Shown in pieces: positions 18,279 through 25,796 of a stretch of DNA of 64,000 bases. Position 1 is the first letter of the stretch. Each line of letters opens with the position of its first letter. A program made the translations under genes and the position numbers. Origin of the DNA: Gammaproteobacteria bacterium (GTDB lineage: Bacteria; Pseudomonadota; Gammaproteobacteria; Burkholderiales; Sulfuricellaceae); NCBI GenBank assembly GCA_018823025.1, contig JAHJJI010000139.1, forward strand, positions 1 through 64,000, written 5' to 3'. Below the pieces are notes generated by a model. The model had not been told where the DNA came from. It was given only the letters and a program-made list of their open reading frames with translations, and did no database searches.

Positions 18279-19250
18279 ATGAGACCAATTTCCATGAAAC
18301 ATATAGTGAAATCAGGGCTGTTGCTGTTCGGTGCGGGGGTAGCAGCGACTGCTTCTGCCGGGTACTTTGAGTTCTCATCCTATGGGGGTTCGGGTTCAGA
18401 GTATGACGTCGCATCCTATGGCAACACCGTTTACTGGGGCGGTCCCACGTCTATCTATTCGATTGATGTGGCCGTGGCCGACTTGAGTAAGAAGGAAGAG
18501 CCGAGGTTTCTTGCTGATGGTGTAACACTGAACCCCAATTACCAGACCCGGATTTTTACCAACCCGCAATCGATAAGCCTCACTGGGTCTCCCTTGTCGC
18601 TACAAGGCCTTAGCACGGGCGAGATGTACGTGAATGCCACCACTCTCTTCCGTCCGGCGAACAACAACAGCATCATGGCCTTTGACAAGGTTACGGGTGC
18701 CTATGATGCGAGCCAGACCCACTTCTACGCCTCAGGGCTTCCGGGTACCGGTTGGGGAATTGGTGCGACGTTTCTTTCCTACGGGGGTGGCAAGTGGTGG
18801 AGCGCCAATGAGAGCCGTAATACCTACAGCTCGACAGACGGCAGTAACTGGGTTTACGAGTTCACCTGGAACGCAACGCCGGGCGGCTCGCACGGCGATG
18901 GGCTGGAGTACGTAAACGGCTTCCTGTTCGTCTCGGATATGACCTCCAATTACATCGAGCAGTGGGGGCAAGGCGATAACCCTGCCACTCCTGGCGTGGA
19001 AACCGGATGGAACGAGTGGACCCGCTTTGACTACGCGGAGATCTTTGGCAGCGCCAAGGATGTGGAAGGGATGGGCTTCGGGGCGCTCGGCCATTTCTGG
19101 GCAGGTAGCGGAAGCGTTATCTATGAACTGGGCGGGGGTACCATTCAGGGGCAAATCGATCCGACCATTCCTGAGCCTGCCACGCTGCTTCTGCTTGCCG
19201 GAGGCTTGCTGGGCATGGGTGCTTCGCGCAAGTTTATGAAAAAGACATAA
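18279..19250 (+). CDS. PEP-CTERM exported protein
   Basis: A 323-residue protein with a Sec signal peptide (hydrophobic core GLLLFGAGVAATASA) and a C-terminal PEP-CTERM sorting domain: IPEPATL, a hydrophobic stretch, then SRKFMKK. PEP-CTERM proteins are processed by exosortase, often in exopolysaccharide-producing bacteria. The body is rich in Gly, Ser, Tyr, Trp and Asn with repeated aromatic patches (YGGSGSEYDVASYG, YGGGKWWSANES), perhaps a beta-propeller-like domain, but I recognise no family. The ATG at 18279 has AAAGGAG upstream; the GTG at 18261 overlaps that site and is rejected. No exosortase is present in this window. Confidence 0.88.
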   Translation: MRPISMKHIVKSGLLLFGAGVAATASAGYFEFSSYGGSGSEYDVASYGNTVYWGGPTSIYSIDVAVADLSKKEEPRFLADGVTLNPNYQTRIFTNPQSISLTGSPLSLQGLSTGEMYVNATTLFRPANNNSIMAFDKVTGAYDASQTHFYASGLPGTGWGIGATFLSYGGGKWWSANESRNTYSSTDGSNWVYEFTWNATPGGSHGDGLEYVNGFLFVSDMTSNYIEQWGQGDNPATPGVETGWNEWTRFDYAEIFGSAKDVEGMGFGALGHFWAGSGSVIYELGGGTIQGQIDPTIPEPATLLLLAGGLLGMGASRKFMKKT

Positions 19251-19271
19251 TATTTATGAGAACGCCGAATG

Positions 19272-19305
19272 AAACCCCTGCCTTGTGATCACAAGGCAGG
19301 GGTTT
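19272..19305 (+). terminator. Rho-independent terminator after the first PEP-CTERM gene
   Basis: Inverted repeat with arms AACCCCTGCCTTGTG and CACAAGGCAGGGGTT, followed by TTGTTT. It begins 22 bp past the stop codon. The arms are flanked by A-rich and T-rich runs, so it may work in both directions. Confidence 0.85.
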
Positions 19306-19396
19306 TGTTTATACAAGTCATTAGTCAGATATTTTCTAGTCCACCCAACAGGAAAGGCAAAAAAAACAAGTCCCAACTTTATAGATTTGAGCTTGA

Positions 19397-19414
19397 GTGT
19401 CGGGATTTTTTACG
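19397..19414 (+). promoter_or_regulatory. GTGTCG box 2
   Basis: GTGTCG-N7-TTACG, an exact match to the pattern. No good -24/-12 promoter follows within the next 500 bp, so it may act at a distance on the promoter at 19952 or be a relic. Confidence 0.45.
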
Positions 19415-19532
19415 GTTTCTCTGAGTGTGTTTCATGGCGCATGGTTATAAGGCGTGGTTAAAATAGTTGATACATTGTAATTACAGGGCAATATTTTTAT
19501 TGTTTTATGGGCATGGGTGATGTGTTATCTAT

Positions 19533-19550
19533 GTGTCGGCGCGACTGACG
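19533..19550 (+). promoter_or_regulatory. GTGTCG box 3, degenerate
   Basis: GTGTCG-N7-TGACG, one mismatch in the second half-site. It lies between box 2 and box 4, on the same strand. Confidence 0.3.
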
Positions 19551-19848
19551 CATTTGTCAGGCGTTGACCAGCGCATGAGCGTACATGTCTTAGGCCAAGT
19601 AACAGAAATGCATGGATCTCGGATGTGATGGTATACGCTCTGGACTCGGTTGCAATTGGTCTGTTGTAATGTCGGGACTTAGTTACATGCCGGATTGCCG
19701 GCGATCCGATATCTATCTTGTACGATGATCCAGATACGACTACATTTAAATTAATTAGCCGCGAATGTAAGGCATGGCCATGAACTCAGTGCCCTTTCGC
19801 CCAATCCGTCTCACCTTATTTGGACGACTTCTTTCCAAAAATAGGTGG

Positions 19849-19866
19849 GTGTCGGAAAAGTTTACA
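19849..19866 (+). promoter_or_regulatory. GTGTCG box 4
   Basis: GTGTCG-N7-TTACA. With the next base it forms GTGT-N11-ACAC, the most symmetric copy. It is about 100 bp upstream of the -24 element of the cysteine-rich protein gene, a usual distance for a sigma-54 activator. Confidence 0.55.
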
Positions 19867-19951
19867 CTGATTGAGGTATGATGCAAAATACGGAATCAAG
19901 CGTATACCTAATGCACTGATTATTTGGGTGATATGAGGTTACGTAGAGAAA

Positions 19952-19967
19952 TGGTACGAATTTTGCT
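19952..19967 (+). promoter_or_regulatory. Sigma-54 (-24/-12) promoter of the HPr-rel-A-type cassette
   Basis: TGGTACGAATTTTGCT has the correct GG-to-GC spacing and matches TGGCACG-N4-TTGCW at all but one of the fixed positions. The predicted start is near 19978. Confidence 0.7.
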
Positions 19968-20072
19968 AATATATTGAATAATTAGTACAATATTTACTCA
20001 TATCATGACTCATAGGCATACATGGCAAAGTACGCGGGGTTAGGAAGTGACCTTGATCAAGGAGAGTACGTC

Positions 20073-20768
20073 ATGACCACAAAAGAACATTCAAATGGCA
20101 AGATGGCAGATCAAAACCTGCCCCAAGATGCCACCTCTCCAGCGCAATCTGTTGATGAATCGCGCAGGCGCTTTGGCAAATCGGGGTTAGCCGCAGGAGG
20201 GGTGATTATTACCCTCGCCAGTCGGCCGGTGCTGGGCGCGTGGGCATGTCAGTCGCCGTCCGGTTTCCAGTCCGGCAATGTCAGCTCGCATGGGCAGCCC
20301 ACATTATGTGAAGGTCGTACGCCAGGTTACTGGCAAGCCAAAAAAGATTGGCCAAGTCCGTATGCGACAGGAACATGCACCAACAAAAAAAATATCTCGT
20401 CGAATAATCCTGTGGACTGGATAGGAGGAACCCCTTTTAGCGGGACCTTCAATTGCGGCGGAAATGGTGCTATTTATCAGAGTGCTTGCCTGCCAGTCAA
20501 GGACGCGCCCTGCAAACCGACGAACCCACTTTCGCTTATGCAGATACTTCTAATGGGCGGCAAGGACGACCGTTACCAGTTGGGCGCACACATCACCGCA
20601 GCGATCCTGAATGCAAAAAGGGGCTGGACGAGCCCCGTGCTGACAGAACAGGCCGTGAAAGCCATGTTTAACGAATGGGCTACTAAAGGCTATTTTGAGC
20701 CGAGCGCCGGCGTAAAGTGGTCAGGCGAGGATATCGTAACCTATTTGAAAACCACGATGACGCTTTGA
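20073..20768 (+). CDS. Exported six-cysteine protein with RR leader
   Basis: A 231-residue protein I cannot assign to a named family. A 30-residue polar leader is followed by RRRFGKSG (31-38) and a hydrophobic segment ending near LGAWA, resembling a twin-arginine signal. The mature part has six cysteines (59, 79, 102, 128, 139, 147) and the motif EGRTPGYWQ (80-88), related to the TPGYWKNH-type motif of other surface proteins. The C-terminal 80 residues are helical with no cysteine. The ATG at 20073 has AAGGAGA upstream; the frame is open from 20022. It heads a cassette with PqqD-like, HprK-like and nucleotidyltransferase genes, and could be the substrate of those enzymes (inference). Confidence 0.7.
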   Translation: MTTKEHSNGKMADQNLPQDATSPAQSVDESRRRFGKSGLAAGGVIITLASRPVLGAWACQSPSGFQSGNVSSHGQPTLCEGRTPGYWQAKKDWPSPYATGTCTNKKNISSNNPVDWIGGTPFSGTFNCGGNGAIYQSACLPVKDAPCKPTNPLSLMQILLMGGKDDRYQLGAHITAAILNAKRGWTSPVLTEQAVKAMFNEWATKGYFEPSAGVKWSGEDIVTYLKTTMTL

Positions 20769-20830
20769 CATATTCCTGAACTACTCCCCTTCGCAGAGAC
20801 ACCAGCGGTCGGCCCGTATTAAAATACTGA

Positions 20831-21121
20831 ATGCGCTTAAATCAGAAGTGGCAAGTAGCTGCCGAAAACGAACTGCTTTACCATTCCTGGGACGATGAGT
20901 TCGTCGTTTACAACGGCGCTACGGGAGATACTCATCTGCTCGGCCTGGTTGCGGCACAGGTGCTACTGAAATTGCAGCAAGCGCCTGCGGATACAGTAAG
21001 CCTGGCCGAATGGATTGCACCATTGCAGCAAATCGAGCCGGATGATGAGTTCGTATTTTTCATAGAACAAATTCTTACGGATTTCGATAGCCTTGGCATA
21101 ATCGAACATACTCAACTTTGA
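20831..21121 (+). CDS. PqqD-like protein of the HPr-rel-A system
   Basis: A 96-residue protein with the winged-helix fold of PqqD, the peptide-binding RRE element of many RiPP pathways. Visible features are the beta strands WQVAAENELLYHSWDDEFVVYNGATGDTH, the helix LGLVAAQVLLKLQQ, and the terminal helix FIEQILTDFDSLGIIE. The TIGRFAM description of a PqqD family protein of the HPr-rel-A system fits it, because the next gene is an HprK-related kinase. It probably binds a leader or partner protein. Its stop overlaps the TTG start of the kinase. Confidence 0.78.
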   Translation: MRLNQKWQVAAENELLYHSWDDEFVVYNGATGDTHLLGLVAAQVLLKLQQAPADTVSLAEWIAPLQQIEPDDEFVFFIEQILTDFDSLGIIEHTQL

Positions 21122-22032
21122 ATGTTTCTGCGTTAACACCCCCGGAGCTTTTTTCCCGGCTCAAAGAAGCGGGGTTATTTCTCCAGGCCGGCCCCTTCAT
21201 TACGCATATGCAAACCTCGATCCGCAGTGTGGCGGAGGGCATCGGTCTGCTCTATGCGGACTACCCGCTGGCTGAAGATACCGGCTTTGCGGATTTCCAC
21301 GTCCACCTCATCCCACCGGCAAACTTGCGGCGCTGGTTTCGCCCCCAGGTTCTGTTTTCTTTCGACGGTCGAATTCCCTTCAAGCCATTGCCGTTGGACC
21401 AAGCCTTCCCGATGCTCGAATGGGGAATGAACTGGTGCGTATCGGGGCATTCACATCAATATCTCATCCTGCACGCAGCGGTTATGGAAAAACAGGGTGG
21501 CGCCGTGATCATGCCGGCTCCGCCGGGCGCCGGAAAAAGTACCTTGTGCGCTGCTTTAATCAACCGTGGGTGGCGCCTGCTCTCTGATGAACTCGCCCTG
21601 ATCAATAAAGCGAGCGGGGCGCTCGTTCCGTTGTGTCGCCCCGTGAGCCTCAAGAACGAATCCATACACGTGATCCGGAGATTTGAGCCGTGCGCGGTAC
21701 TGAGCCGCGAGGTGCGCGACACGATGAAAGGCACGGTCGCGCACATGAAGCCGCCCGCCGGGAGCGTCACGCAAAGCCACGTAAGTGCTCGGCCTGCCTG
21801 GATTGTTTTCCCCAAGTACCAACCCGGAGCGGTCACGCGCCTGGAACCGCAACCCAAAGCCCGCGCTTTTATGCGCATGGTGGAGAGCGCATTTAACTAT
21901 AGCCAGCTTGGCCCTCAGGGTTTTCAAATGATGGAAAACCTGGTCGACGCGTGCGATTGCTATGAATTCACCTACAGCAACCTCGATGAAGCGGTCGCTG
22001 TCTTTGCCGACCTGAAGCTCCCCGTCCGATGA
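21118..22032 (+). CDS. HprK-related kinase A
   Basis: A 304-residue protein resembling the kinase domain of HPr kinase/phosphorylase. It has a P-loop PAPPGAGKST (133-142) and a following LLSDELALI (154-162) similar to the HprK DD motif. The N-terminal about 110 residues are not HprK-like. No HPr gene is nearby, so the phosphate acceptor is unknown. TTG at 21118 is the only start upstream of the conserved region that keeps the frame, and it overlaps the previous stop. Its own stop overlaps the next gene's ATG. Belongs to the TIGR04352-type family by my reading; no search was run. Confidence 0.8.
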   Translation: MNVSALTPPELFSRLKEAGLFLQAGPFITHMQTSIRSVAEGIGLLYADYPLAEDTGFADFHVHLIPPANLRRWFRPQVLFSFDGRIPFKPLPLDQAFPMLEWGMNWCVSGHSHQYLILHAAVMEKQGGAVIMPAPPGAGKSTLCAALINRGWRLLSDELALINKASGALVPLCRPVSLKNESIHVIRRFEPCAVLSREVRDTMKGTVAHMKPPAGSVTQSHVSARPAWIVFPKYQPGAVTRLEPQPKARAFMRMVESAFNYSQLGPQGFQMMENLVDACDCYEFTYSNLDEAVAVFADLKLPVR

Positions 22033-23108
22033 AGGCCGCCCACAACCTGGTGGCACAAGTGCTGCGGCACCCAGAAAGCGCTGTATCGCTGAGCCTCGCC
22101 GAGTGGGATCTGCTGATACGCCAGGCAAGGCATGCCGATTTACTGGCGCGCATCTACGCCCTGCTCGATGATCAAGGCCTGATCGACAGTATTCCGGCCA
22201 AGCCCTGCGCACACCTGGAATCAGCAGACACCGTGGTCAAACGACATGCTCAAGCGATACGGCGGGAAGTTCTCTGTCTTCGTAAGGCGCTGGCAACCAT
22301 CGACCTTCCAGTCATCCTGCTCAAGGGCGCAGCCTACCTCATGGCTGACCTGCCGCCGGCGAGGGGGCGCATTTTTTCAGATGTGGATATCCTCGTTCCC
22401 AAAGGCCAACTCAATCAGGCAGAGGCTGCGCTGCGCCTCCATGGCTGGGCCAGTAGCCATCACGATGCCTACGACCAGCGCTATTACCGGATCTGGATGC
22501 ACGAACTGCCGCCCATGATGCACCTTAAGCGCCAAAGCGTACTGGACGTGCACCACAATATCCTGCCGGAAAGCGCACGCGTTCATCCGGACCCCGTTAA
22601 ATTAATTGAAGCTGCCGTGCCGGTTGGGGAAGATCAGTCCGTTAAAGTGTTAGCGCCGGTAGATATGGTGCTACATAGCGCCACCCATTTGTTTCATGAA
22701 GGTGAGCTGGAACACGGGTTGCGCGACCTTGCCGACCTGAATAGCCTGCTGCGGCACTTCGGCGATTCGCCGTCATTCTGGTCGACTCTGGAGAGTCGAG
22801 CGCAGGAACTGGAGCTCACTCGCCCGCTTTTTTATGCGCTGCATTATGCCAATCTGGTACTTGGCACGCCCATCCCCGAATCTGTCTTTATAAATCAGAC
22901 AGTGTCCAAGCCATCTTGGCTATTGGTAGCCATCATGGACGCGCTTTATGGTCGCGCGCTCGCCCCAGTCCACCCGAGTTGTTCCGACTGGCTGACTGGC
23001 ACCGCCCGCTGGCTGCTCTATGTACGCGCACACTGGCTGCGCATGTCGCCTTGGCTGCTTGTTCACCACCTGTTCCACAAAGCTTTCCTGTCGCAAAAAA
23101 GCTCGTAA
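22029..23108 (+). CDS. Nucleotidyltransferase-family protein (NTP_transf_5-like)
   Basis: A 359-residue protein with the nucleotidyltransferase core LLKGAAYL...IFSDVDILV (97-123). The KG and the DVD metal-binding triad fit the PF14907 type of uncharacterised nucleotidyltransferase. A conserved HSATHLFHEGELEHGLRDLADL region follows. Substrate unknown; in this setting it may modify the exported protein or another cassette product. ATGA overlap with the kinase shows co-translation. The last codons and stop lie within a 222-bp sequence that is duplicated at 25.8 kb, so the natural C-terminus may have been replaced. Confidence 0.78.
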   Translation: MKAAHNLVAQVLRHPESAVSLSLAEWDLLIRQARHADLLARIYALLDDQGLIDSIPAKPCAHLESADTVVKRHAQAIRREVLCLRKALATIDLPVILLKGAAYLMADLPPARGRIFSDVDILVPKGQLNQAEAALRLHGWASSHHDAYDQRYYRIWMHELPPMMHLKRQSVLDVHHNILPESARVHPDPVKLIEAAVPVGEDQSVKVLAPVDMVLHSATHLFHEGELEHGLRDLADLNSLLRHFGDSPSFWSTLESRAQELELTRPLFYALHYANLVLGTPIPESVFINQTVSKPSWLLVAIMDALYGRALAPVHPSCSDWLTGTARWLLYVRAHWLRMSPWLLVHHLFHKAFLSQKSS

Positions 23109-23310
23109 GGCCCAATCTGGGCGGGGTGTCAAGAAGCGAAGTGTATTTGCGCACGGAACAACGGCGAACGACGGGGTCAGCACAATTATGTGGCGCTGAG
23201 CTTGAACTGCTCGGCGTTATATTGCCGATCGTCTGATCGAGGAAATCAATCAGCTCATCGGCGTGGTGCTCTGCCTCGCGGGAAGAGTCGTGGTCGCCGG
23301 CCAGGATCAG
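23089..23310. repeat. Direct repeat copy 1 (partial hydrolase 3' end)
   Basis: About 222 bp that match 25797-26019 in the same orientation with scattered substitutions and small indels. Both copies contain TGATCGAGGAAATCAATCA and end with CCAGGATCAG. In copy 2 the sequence includes the end of the alpha/beta hydrolase gene (minus strand), so copy 1 is a non-functional fragment of that gene plus its downstream flank. Confidence 0.85.
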
Positions 23311-23430
23311 AAAAGAATGGCGCCAGACAATAATCGTGTCTGAGAATCATCTGGCCGGCCTCCCACCGCGACCTGCGGTGGAGTAAAAAGTAAGGTGCGA
23401 ACTTTATTTTTACTCATGAAGGAGGCCGAA

Positions 23431-24191
23431 ATGAGATTCTGTGGCATAGACCTGCATTCCAACAATAGCGTAGTAGTAATTTCTGACGAAATGGACAAGA
23501 TACTCGCCAGTCGGCGTTGCCCGAACGACCTGAGAAAAATACTTGCGATGCTTGAGCCGCACCACGCCGAACTGGCCGGAGTGGTCATGGAATCCACCTG
23601 CAACTGGTACTGGCTGGTCGATGACCTGAAGGCTGCGGTCTACGAGGTCAAGCTGGCCAACACCGTTGCCATGAAGCGCTACGACGGACTCAAGCACAGT
23701 GATGACGAGGATGATGCCGCGCATCTGGCACACCTGCTACGGTTTGACATCCTGCCACGGGGTATATTCACCCGCCGACCGAATGGGCGCTATTCGATCT
23801 CGCCCGAAAGCGCATCCAGCTCGGGCGCTCGCGTACCCAACATGTGCTGGCGATTGTGATCATGCTGGAGACAGGCGACATCACACGTTTTGTCCGGGTT
23901 GGCAACTTCTCCTCCTACACAAGATGCGTGGATAGCGCCCGCTACTCCAACGGCAAGAAAAATGGCGAGGGCAATACTAAGAATGGCAATACCTACCTGT
24001 TGTGGGCATTCATCGAAGCGGCCAACTTTGCCCGGCGCTTCAACGCCGAGGCCAAACGCTTCTTCGAGAAGAGGAAAGAAAAAACGAACGGCGTGGTCGC
24101 CACCAAGGTGCTGGCACAAAAACTGGCGCGGGCGAGCTACCACATCCTGAAGGAGAAGCAGCCATTTGATGTAACGCGCTGTTTCGCCTGA
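23431..24191 (+). pseudogene. IS110-family transposase, frameshifted and internally deleted
   Basis: The start (GGAGG before the ATG at 23431) and N-terminal part MRFCGIDLHSNN...VMESTCNWYWLVD...RYDGLKHSDDEDDAAHLAHLLR are the DEDD domain of IS110 transposases. A one-base deletion near 23762 shifts the frame: the expected GYIHPPTEW continues in the next frame, through FDLARKRIQLGRSRTQHVLAI. That run then joins directly to IMLETGDITRF...CRCV-like sequence and the C-terminal serine-active domain (NGKKNGEGNTKNGNTYLLWAF...). About 100 middle residues are missing. Element ends were not identified. Confidence 0.85.
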
Positions 24192-24529
24192 AACGGTTAA
24201 AGTTGGCGACAGGTAAGCCAGTATAGGGGTCTGGACGCGAGCCAGCGAGTCTGAGTGGAGACTTGTCTGCCACCGTCTGCGTTGTAATCCGGGTCGTCTG
24301 CCGGGTGAGCCGGTTGGGGATTGGACGTGCAATGCACGAGCCACGGTTTCTGTGATCTTTAACCGGACACTTCGGCGGCACCAACGTTTCTCTGGGGCGG
24401 CTTACCGCCAGGGCGGCAACAGAATATCGGACACCGCTTGATCCATATGGGTGGCTGGCACGACTCGGTCGTAGCCAATAATGAGGAAACGGATTCGACC
24501 GGTTAAAACCAGGTCTGCAAAAAAGAAAA

Positions 24530-24554
24530 CCCTGCTGTCAAAAAAACAGCAGGG
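24530..24554 (-). terminator. Second terminator downstream of the minus-strand PEP-CTERM gene
   Basis: Arms CCCTGCTGT and ACAGCAGGG with an A-rich loop. On the minus strand the stem is followed by TTTTCTTTTTT. Confidence 0.65.
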
Positions 24555-24642
24555 AAAGTTGGGTTTCGCCCTTGACACGGGGCCGGCTAATGGGTGACCC
24601 CATTCCACATTCCATATTTGCGCTGACCTGAAAAGTGAGTGT

Positions 24643-24675
24643 AAAAAAAGCCGACGCATTGCGTCGGCTTTTTTT
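24643..24675 (-). terminator. Terminator of the minus-strand PEP-CTERM gene (bidirectional)
   Basis: Perfect arms AGCCGACGC and GCGTCGGCT with a three-base loop, flanked by seven A on one side and seven T on the other, so it can work on either strand. It is 16 bp past the PEP-CTERM stop codon. Confidence 0.88.
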
Positions 24676-24690
24676 GGTGCGATGAAGCAA

Positions 24691-25422
24691 TCAGACCGTT
24701 TTACGGCGGCGCATGGCGGCGAGGCCAGCCAGGCCAATCCCAAGCAGAGCCAGGGAAGCGGGCTCGGGAACGCCAGGCAGGCTGCCCTGTTGGAGCAGGG
24801 CGTACTTGACTTGCCCCCCCGCGACCAAGTACTCGCCCGAACCATTGCCCCAGAACTGGATTTTTGTGAATGTGCTCGAGTCGTCGAAGGCGGCGACGAA
24901 GATTTCAGTCACAAGAGCGCCGGCATTGTTCGGGAACAGTCCTTGGTTATAGTTCGCCGCAGACGCCACCAAGATGGGCGTGCCGTCGTTGAACGAGATG
25001 AACAGATCCGTTGTCGGATTGAAGCAGCATGTCGCCCAGTCACCGACCTCGAACCCGAAGGAGTTCACCGCGGTGTTAAACTGGAATGTGATGCCGCTGG
25101 CGATGGTGCCATTCTGTCCGGGAAAAGAGCCGTCGGGACTGATGTCGATAACTTGGCCGGACATCGTGCCATAGGTGGTCGGGAAGAAAGAGCCAGCGTT
25201 GTTCATCGTGACCGTGTAATCCGTCCGGACGAGGCTGGAGCCAGACGACAATCCAGTCCACGTGTCCGTAACGACCGTGCCTCCGGCGTTTGTCACGGTG
25301 GTGTTAAACGACGCCGAGCCGGCGGGGATGCCGTCGAACACGGTCAGGATGGTGGCGCTGGCGCTTGCTGCCATAAACAAGGCCGATGCGGCGAGAGCGT
25401 TGACTAGCGCGGTTTTTTTCAT
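24691..25422 (-). CDS. PEP-CTERM exported protein
   Basis: A 243-residue protein with a Sec signal peptide (MKKTALVNALAASALFMAASASA) and a textbook C-terminal PEP-CTERM domain (VPEPASLALLG, hydrophobic helix, MRRRK). The body is Ser/Thr/Asn/Gly-rich with FEVGDWATCCFNPTTDLFISF and FVAAFDDSSTFTKIQFWG. This resembles the extracellular domains of many PEP-CTERM proteins predicted to be jelly-roll-like. It is driven by a sigma-54-type promoter at 25557-25572 and ended by two terminators. Surface or EPS-matrix role inferred from family. Confidence 0.9.
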   Translation of the reverse strand: MKKTALVNALAASALFMAASASATILTVFDGIPAGSASFNTTVTNAGGTVVTDTWTGLSSGSSLVRTDYTVTMNNAGSFFPTTYGTMSGQVIDISPDGSFPGQNGTIASGITFQFNTAVNSFGFEVGDWATCCFNPTTDLFISFNDGTPILVASAANYNQGLFPNNAGALVTEIFVAAFDDSSTFTKIQFWGNGSGEYLVAGGQVKYALLQQGSLPGVPEPASLALLGIGLAGLAAMRRRKTV

Positions 25423-25556
25423 GATACGGCTCCTTGGTTTTTGGTTTAAAGGGGTATCCGTATAAGGAGGACCCCGACACTGAACAAAATATAAACGGGG
25501 CAGACTCGATTTCTATGTTTCCCTAATTGCTATTAATCTGCTCTCACCAATCATTA

Positions 25557-25572
25557 AGCATTACTCATGCCA
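25557..25572 (-). promoter_or_regulatory. Sigma-54 (-24/-12) promoter, second PEP-CTERM gene
   Basis: Read on the minus strand, TGGCATGAGTAATGCT, with GG and GC exactly 12 bp apart. The predicted start is near 25546, giving a leader of about 120 nt to the ATG at 25422. Confidence 0.62.
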
Positions 25573-25669
25573 GCAGAGAACATAAAAATAAAATCAAATA
25601 TAAATTCAGCATGTTAAATGTTATCGGTGTGGGCGGCAGCAGCTCGTCTGGAAAGTTTCAAAGCGAGAT

Positions 25670-25687
25670 TGTAAGAATTAACGACAC
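25670..25687 (-). promoter_or_regulatory. GTGTCG box 5
   Basis: On the minus strand GTGTCG-N7-TTACA, about 100 bp upstream of the -24 element of the second PEP-CTERM gene. Pattern, orientation and distance agree with boxes 1 and 4. Confidence 0.55.
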
Positions 25688-25796
25688 TTAAATGTGATAC
25701 TTCGGGCTTATCAATAACTCCGCCACCATCCCCACAATACTCGCCAGAAACCACGCAAACTGCAGCGTATAAATGGGGTCAGACCCTCATGGCACT

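Larger units (their letters stand above)
19306..20072 (+). other. AT-rich intergenic region carrying several GTGTCG boxes
   Basis: About 770 bp without a supportable gene. It contains three GTGTCG boxes (19397, 19533, 19849) and the sigma-54 promoter of the next gene (19952). An ATG at 20022 opens the frame of the following gene but has no ribosome site. No tRNA-like or IS-end sequence seen. Confidence 0.6.
24192..24690. other. Intergenic region after the IS110 remnant
   Basis: No gene seen. The first about 200 bp are probably the tail of the decayed insertion element. Two hairpins (24530-24554 and 24643-24675) are terminators for the minus-strand PEP-CTERM gene. The open frame 24402-24845 on the minus strand overlaps both hairpins and is not credible. 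Confidence 0.6.

Noticed and set aside
19629-19644. TGGTATACGCTCTGGA as a promoter for boxes 2 and 3
   Set aside because: No GC at -12; kept only as a possible decayed site.
24402-24845. 147-codon minus-strand frame between the IS remnant and the PEP-CTERM gene
   Set aside because: Runs through two terminator hairpins and overlaps the PEP-CTERM gene; no family features.
24691-25422. Exosortase or sortase gene for the PEP-CTERM proteins
   Set aside because: None found in this window; the sorting enzyme must be encoded elsewhere.
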